A stretch of 64,000 bases of DNA, taken from assembly GCA_020161695.1 (NCBI GenBank), contig JAIUOO010000004.1, forward strand, positions 124,001 to 188,000, given 5' to 3'. Positions 60,303-64,000 of the stretch are shown here, one piece after another. The number at the start of each line of letters is the position of its first letter. Position 1 is the first letter of the stretch. The notes under the pieces are model-generated. The model searched no databases. It was not told the origin of the DNA and saw only the letters and a program-made list of their open reading frames with translations. The DNA is from Pseudomonadota bacterium. Its GTDB lineage: Bacteria; Pseudomonadota; Alphaproteobacteria; Rhizobiales; Phreatobacteraceae. Made by a program: the position numbers and the translations under genes.

Positions 60303-62102
60303 ATGAAGCACGTGCTCCTTACCCTCGCGGCGGGATTGGCCGTCGCCGCCGCCGCCGCCGGCATCTCCAACGAGTTCTACCTGCGCGTCCTGTTCAACAT
60401 AGGCGTCTACTATCTGTGCGCCGCGGGCATGAACGTGCTGCTCGGCTATGCTGGCCAGAAATCGCTCGGCCAGGCCGGCCTCTTCGCTGCCGGCGCCTAC
60501 GCCGCGGCGATCCTGACAGCCCGCTACGGCGTCGATCCGTGGCTGTCGCTGGTCGCGGCCATGGTGATTGCCGGCCTCTGCGGCATCCTCATCGCGCTGC
60601 CGTCGCTGAAGGTGAAGGGGCCGAGCCTCGCCATGGTGACGCTGGCCTTCGGCGTGGTGGTCGAGAAGGTGGTCAGCGAGTTCACCGACATCTTCGGCGG
60701 CGCCATGGGCATCTATGCGATCCAGCCGCTCTATGGCCCCGCGCAGCCCTTCACCATGACGCACTGGGTGTGGTTCGTGATCGCCCTCGGCGTGGTCACG
60801 CATCTGCTCATGCGAAATCTTCTCACCGGCCGGTTCGGCCGCGCCTTCCTGTCGCTGCAGGCCGACGAGATCGCCGCCGGCAGCGTCGGCGTGCAGGTCT
60901 ATGGCTACAAGGTGCTGGCCTTCGTCGTGGCGGCGGTGACCTGCGGCCTGGCCGGTGCGCTGATCGCGCAGCAGAACCAGTATTTCAACTCCGACTTCAT
61001 CACCTTCCACCTGTCGATCTTCATCATGCTGGTGGTGCTGTTCGGCGGGGCGGGCTCGCTCTACGGCCCGCTGCTCGGTTCCGTGGTGCTGGTCTGCCTC
61101 GGGGCGCTGCTGGCGCGCTGGAGCTGGATCGAACATTTCGTCAATGGCGCGCTGCTGCTCTTCGCCCTTTATGTCATGCCGCGCGGCCTTGCCGGCGTCC
61201 TGTCCGACCTGAGGAGCAGGTTCACAACGAAGCCTGCCGTCGCGCCCGCGGCGCAGGCGCCATCAGGGCTGACGCCTTTCACGGTGAGGCGTGGCGGGGA
61301 CGCGCTCGCCCCCGACAGCGCGCTGCTCACCGTCACCGGCGTCAGCAAGGCCTATGGCGGCGTCAAGCCGGCCCGCGACGTGTCGTTCACGCTGAAGACC
61401 GGCCATATCCATGCGCTGATCGGGCCGAACGGCGCCGGCAAGACGACGATGATCAACATGCTGTCGGGCATCGTCCCGCCCGATGCCGGCGCGATCTCGT
61501 TTCGCGGCGAGACCATGATCGGCCGCGGCGTCGACGACATCTGCGAGCGCGGGCTCGGCCGGACGTTCCAGAATCTGCGCCTGTTCAAGGACCTGTCGGT
61601 GCTCGACAACGTGCTGCTGGGCCAGCACCGGCGCATGGGCAATGGCTTCTTCTCCTCGCTGCTGGCTTTGCCCAGGGCACGACGGGAGGAGGCGAAGGCG
61701 CTGGCCCATGGCCGCGCTGTGCTGGCGTTCCTTGGGCTCGACGCCTATGCCGACGCGCCCGCCGGCAGTCTCGCCTACGGTCTCCAGCGGCGCGTCGAGC
61801 TGGCCCGCGCCCTCGCGACTGAGCCCTGGCTGCTGCTGCTCGACGAGCCGGCCGCCGGCCTTAATCCGCGAGAGACCGCCGAACTCGGCGAGCTGCTGAA
61901 GCGCATCCGCGACCGGGGCGTGACGATCCTGCTGGTCGAGCACCACATGGACCTCGTCATGGCCATTTCCGACCACGTGATCGTGCTCGACTACGGCGAG
62001 AAGATCGCCGAGGGGTCGCCCGCGCAGGTGCAGGCCGATCCGCGCGTGATGGCCGCCTATCTCGGCACCGACGAAGAGGCGATGGACCATGCCGTTGCTT
62101 GA
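60303..62102 (+). CDS. Fused LIV-type ABC permease-ATPase (LivM-LivG fusion)
   Basis: 599 residues in a single frame. Residues 1-300 are a LivM-type permease (AGMNVLLGYAGQKSLGQAGL, LPSLKVKGPSLAMVTLAFG, VLFGGAGSLYGPLLGSVVL). After a linker rich in Ala, Pro and Thr (about 305-340), residues 340-599 are a LivG-type ATPase with Walker A GPNGAGKTTMINML, Q-loop TFQNLRLF, signature region LAYGLQRRVELARAL, Walker B LLLLDEPAAGLNP and H-loop VEHHMDLVM. In the paa-linked system these are separate genes. The stop overlaps the LivF start by 14 bases. Confidence 0.92.
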   Translation: MKHVLLTLAAGLAVAAAAAGISNEFYLRVLFNIGVYYLCAAGMNVLLGYAGQKSLGQAGLFAAGAYAAAILTARYGVDPWLSLVAAMVIAGLCGILIALPSLKVKGPSLAMVTLAFGVVVEKVVSEFTDIFGGAMGIYAIQPLYGPAQPFTMTHWVWFVIALGVVTHLLMRNLLTGRFGRAFLSLQADEIAAGSVGVQVYGYKVLAFVVAAVTCGLAGALIAQQNQYFNSDFITFHLSIFIMLVVLFGGAGSLYGPLLGSVVLVCLGALLARWSWIEHFVNGALLLFALYVMPRGLAGVLSDLRSRFTTKPAVAPAAQAPSGLTPFTVRRGGDALAPDSALLTVTGVSKAYGGVKPARDVSFTLKTGHIHALIGPNGAGKTTMINMLSGIVPPDAGAISFRGETMIGRGVDDICERGLGRTFQNLRLFKDLSVLDNVLLGQHRRMGNGFFSSLLALPRARREEAKALAHGRAVLAFLGLDAYADAPAGSLAYGLQRRVELARALATEPWLLLLDEPAAGLNPRETAELGELLKRIRDRGVTILLVEHHMDLVMAISDHVIVLDYGEKIAEGSPAQVQADPRVMAAYLGTDEEAMDHAVA

Positions 62103-62817
62103 ACTGAAGGACGTCAGCCTCGATTACGGCCCGATTCGCGCCGTCGACCGCGCCTCGATCAGCGTCGAGCCCGGCGAGGTCGTCGCCATCATCGGCGGCA
62201 ACGGCGCGGGCAAGAGCACCCTCCTGAAAGGTGTCTCGGGACTGTTGACGCCGAGCGAGGGCTCGATCCTGTTCGACGGACAGGACATTTCCCGGCTTCC
62301 GCCGCACCAGCGCGTGGCGCGCGGCATCGCCATGAGCCCCGAGGGCCGGCAGGTCTTCCCCGACCAGACGGTGCATGACAACCTCGTGCTCGGCGCCTAT
62401 GCGCGCGGGCTCTCCGACAAGGCGCTCACCGCCGCGATCGACGAGCAGTTCGACCTGTTTCCGCGCCTCAGGGAGCGGCGCGACCAGCCGGCCGTGACGC
62501 TGTCGGGCGGCGAGCAGCAGATGCTCGCCATGGCGCGGGCGCTGATGGCCTCGCCGCGGCTCCTGCTTCTCGACGAGCCCTCGCTGGGTCTTGCCCCGCT
62601 CATCGTGCGCGACATCTTCCAGATCATCCGCAGCCTGCGCGAGCGGCAGATCACCATCCTGCTGGTCGAGCAGATGGCGACCATGGCGCTGAAGGCGGCC
62701 CACCGCGCCTATGTGCTGGAAACGGGCCGCATCACGCTGACCGGGACGGGCGCCGAGCTTCTGAACGATCCGAAGGTGCGCGCCGCCTATCTCGGCGTGG
62801 CGCACGACGCTGCCTGA
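62089..62817 (+). CDS. LIV-type ABC transporter ATPase (LivF family)
   Basis: 242 residues. Walker A GGNGAGKSTLLKGV, signature LSGGEQQMLAMARAL, Walker B LLLLDEPSLG, H-loop VEQMATMAL, and the family C-terminus NDPKVRAAYLGVAHD. Second motor subunit of the EthD-cluster transporter. The ATG at 62089 lies inside the end of the fused LivM-LivG gene, a 14-base overlap. The KstD-like flavoprotein gene follows after 43 bp, probably on the same transcript. Confidence 0.92.
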   Translation: MPLLELKDVSLDYGPIRAVDRASISVEPGEVVAIIGGNGAGKSTLLKGVSGLLTPSEGSILFDGQDISRLPPHQRVARGIAMSPEGRQVFPDQTVHDNLVLGAYARGLSDKALTAAIDEQFDLFPRLRERRDQPAVTLSGGEQQMLAMARALMASPRLLLLDEPSLGLAPLIVRDIFQIIRSLRERQITILLVEQMATMALKAAHRAYVLETGRITLTGTGAELLNDPKVRAAYLGVAHDAA

Positions 62818-62860
62818 CGGCCGATACGACCATCCGCTTTCATCACCGATCGAGACTGCC

Positions 62861-64000
62861 ATGACCGCTTCCACCGCTCTTCCAAAAACCGTCGACTGCG
62901 ACGTGCTGGTGGTGGGTTCGGGCGCGGGCGGCCTTGCCGCGGCGGTCGCTTCCGCCGCGCGCGGCCTGAAGGTGATCGTCGCGGAGAAGGCGCCTTATGT
63001 CGGCGGCACGACGGCCTTGTCCGGCGGGTTTCTCTGGGTGCCGAACAATCCCGTCTCCCGGCGCGACGGCATCGAGGACACCGTCGATGCGGTGCGCACC
63101 TATCTGCGCGGCGAGGCCGGCAACCATTTCAATGCCGAGACGGTCGAGGCATTCCTGCAGGCCGGCCCCGAGGCAATCGACTTCTTCGACACGAAGACGG
63201 CGGTGAAATTCGAGCCGGCCTCGGCCTTCTCCGACTATCACCCGACCGCGCCGGGCGGCCGCGACGGCGGACGTTCGATCAAGGCGATGAACTTCCGCGG
63301 CGAGGAACTGGGCGCGGAACTGAAGCGCCTGCGGCCGCCCTTGCCCGAACTGACCTTCGTCGGCCTGATGATCGGCTCCGGGCCCGAGCTGAAGCATTTC
63401 TTCAACGCCACGCGCTCGCTGGAATCGGCAGCCTATGTGGCCAGACGCCTTGCCTCCCACGCGAAGGACCTCGCCTTCAACGGCCGCGGCATGCTGCTGA
63501 CCAACGGCAATGCCCTTGCGGCCCGGCTGTTCCGCGCGGCGCTCGATCTCGGCGTCGAGGTCTGGACCGATGCGCCCGCCGTGCGGCTGACGACCCGGGA
63601 CGGCGTGGTGACCGGTGCGGTGGTCGGCGCCAGGGGCGGCGACGTCACCGTGAACACGGCACGCGGCGTGGTTCTGGCGGCCGGAGGCTTTCCGCAGGAC
63701 ATGGCGCGCCGCCGCGCCATGTTCCCGCACGACCGGGACAATAGCGGCCATCACTCGCCCGCGCCCGCCGCCAATACCGGCGACGGTCTCAGGCTCGGCG
63801 AGGAGGCAGGCGCCGCGGTCGAGACCGGCTATCCGAACGCCGCCGCCTGGGTGCCCGTGTCGCGCGTGCCGCGCCGCGACGGCACTTTCGGCGTCTTCCC
63901 GCACTTCATCGACCGGGCAAAGCCCGGCCTCATCGCGGTGCTGCCGAACGGCCGCCGCTTCGTCAACGAGGCCAATTCCTATCACGACTTCTGTCAGGCC
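62861..64000 (+). CDS. FAD-dependent dehydrogenase, ketosteroid-dehydrogenase/fumarate-reductase type (partial)
   Basis: 380 codons from ATG 62861, open to the right edge, so the C-terminus is missing (family usually 550-580 residues). FAD-binding VDCDVLVVGSGAGGLAAAVA (about 11-30) with EKAPYVGGTTALSGG, then the second flavin segment TARGVVLAAGGFPQDM and GDGLRLGEEAGAAV. The pattern VGGTTALSGGFLWVPNN is that of 3-ketosteroid-1-dehydrogenase and related 2-enoate or urocanate reductase-like flavoproteins. It would introduce or remove a double bond next to a carbonyl. It lies downstream of the transporter, which suggests that it acts on the imported compound or its early product. Confidence 0.85.
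   Translation, partial: MTASTALPKTVDCDVLVVGSGAGGLAAAVASAARGLKVIVAEKAPYVGGTTALSGGFLWVPNNPVSRRDGIEDTVDAVRTYLRGEAGNHFNAETVEAFLQAGPEAIDFFDTKTAVKFEPASAFSDYHPTAPGGRDGGRSIKAMNFRGEELGAELKRLRPPLPELTFVGLMIGSGPELKHFFNATRSLESAAYVARRLASHAKDLAFNGRGMLLTNGNALAARLFRAALDLGVEVWTDAPAVRLTTRDGVVTGAVVGARGGDVTVNTARGVVLAAGGFPQDMARRRAMFPHDRDNSGHHSPAPAANTGDGLRLGEEAGAAVETGYPNAAAWVPVSRVPRRDGTFGVFPHFIDRAKPGLIAVLPNGRRFVNEANSYHDFCQA

Noticed and set aside
49805..64000. Classical homoprotocatechuate (hpa) cluster because of the HpaR-like regulator
   Set aside because: None of the hpa enzymes (hydroxylase, extradiol dioxygenase, decarboxylase, hydratase, aldolase) is present.
49805..64000. Steroid degradation island because of the KstD-like flavoprotein
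   Set aside because: No KshAB, HsaC, Mce or steroid thiolase genes are visible in the window. The flavoprotein family is broad and its end is cut off.
1..64000. tRNA, rRNA, prophage, toxin-antitoxin or phage-defence systems
   Set aside because: No cloverleaf with a CCA-adjacent acceptor, no rRNA segment, no integrase, restriction, retron, CBASS or toxin-antitoxin motifs were seen on reading the translated genes.

Overview
This is a GC-rich window from an alphaproteobacterial chromosome, most likely Hyphomicrobiales (Rhizobiales). The evidence is strong G/C at third codon positions, many Shine-Dalgarno-led overlapping operons, GTG and TTG starts, abundant ABC and TRAP uptake systems, a Zur-type operator, a DUF6481 protein, and palindromic intergenic repeats of the kind scattered through Bradyrhizobium-like genomes. 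I cannot name a genus. I see no rRNA, tRNA, insertion sequence, prophage or CRISPR array. The window starts and ends inside genes.

Layout. 1-2533: 3'-truncated autotransporter-like adhesin with about 23 degenerate 20-residue repeats. 2633-4706: two tandem paralogous AraC regulators. 4828-10702: AidB-like acyl-CoA dehydrogenase, a DUF2855 protein, and a hybrid histidine kinase facing a NarL-type response regulator. 10790-15139: RND efflux pair. 15255-24681: phenylacetate (paa) catabolic locus with paaX, paaABCDE, a sphingolipid-type desaturase, and the opposing paaG-paaI-paaK-tetR operon. 24889-29533: a five-gene branched-chain-amino-acid-type ABC transporter diverging from paaG, probably its uptake system. 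29601-31712: ZnuD-like TonB receptor under a perfect Zur-like palindrome. 32104-39677: a small exported unknown, then a hydroxyproline-type locus (4-hydroxyproline epimerase, GGDEF protein, DapA-family lyase, TRAP transporter dctP/M/Q) with a divergent GntR regulator. 39873-49641: mixed metabolic genes (DUF6481, membrane unknown, AraC plus MFS pair, lldD-like dehydrogenase, CYTH protein, SMP-30 lactonase, GST, SDR plus aldehyde dehydrogenase).

49805-64000 is the most unusual part and appears to be one regulon. It holds a GMC oxidoreductase, an HpaR-like MarR regulator, four EthD-type genes (about six domains), a TIM-barrel isomerase-like protein, an aldo/keto reductase, an old-yellow-enzyme family ene-reductase, a second LIV-type ABC transporter with a fused LivM-LivG subunit, and a ketosteroid-dehydrogenase/fumarate-reductase-type flavoprotein cut by the right edge. 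Each promoter region of this block carries a copy of a short dyad, ATTA(A/T)C-N2-GTTAAT, at 49741, 53516, 53590, 56583 and 57862. I infer that the MarR protein binds these sites and that the genes import and degrade one unsaturated cyclic carbonyl or alcohol compound. The substrate is not known.

Gene functions are assigned by reading the translated sequences against remembered family motifs. No database search was run.
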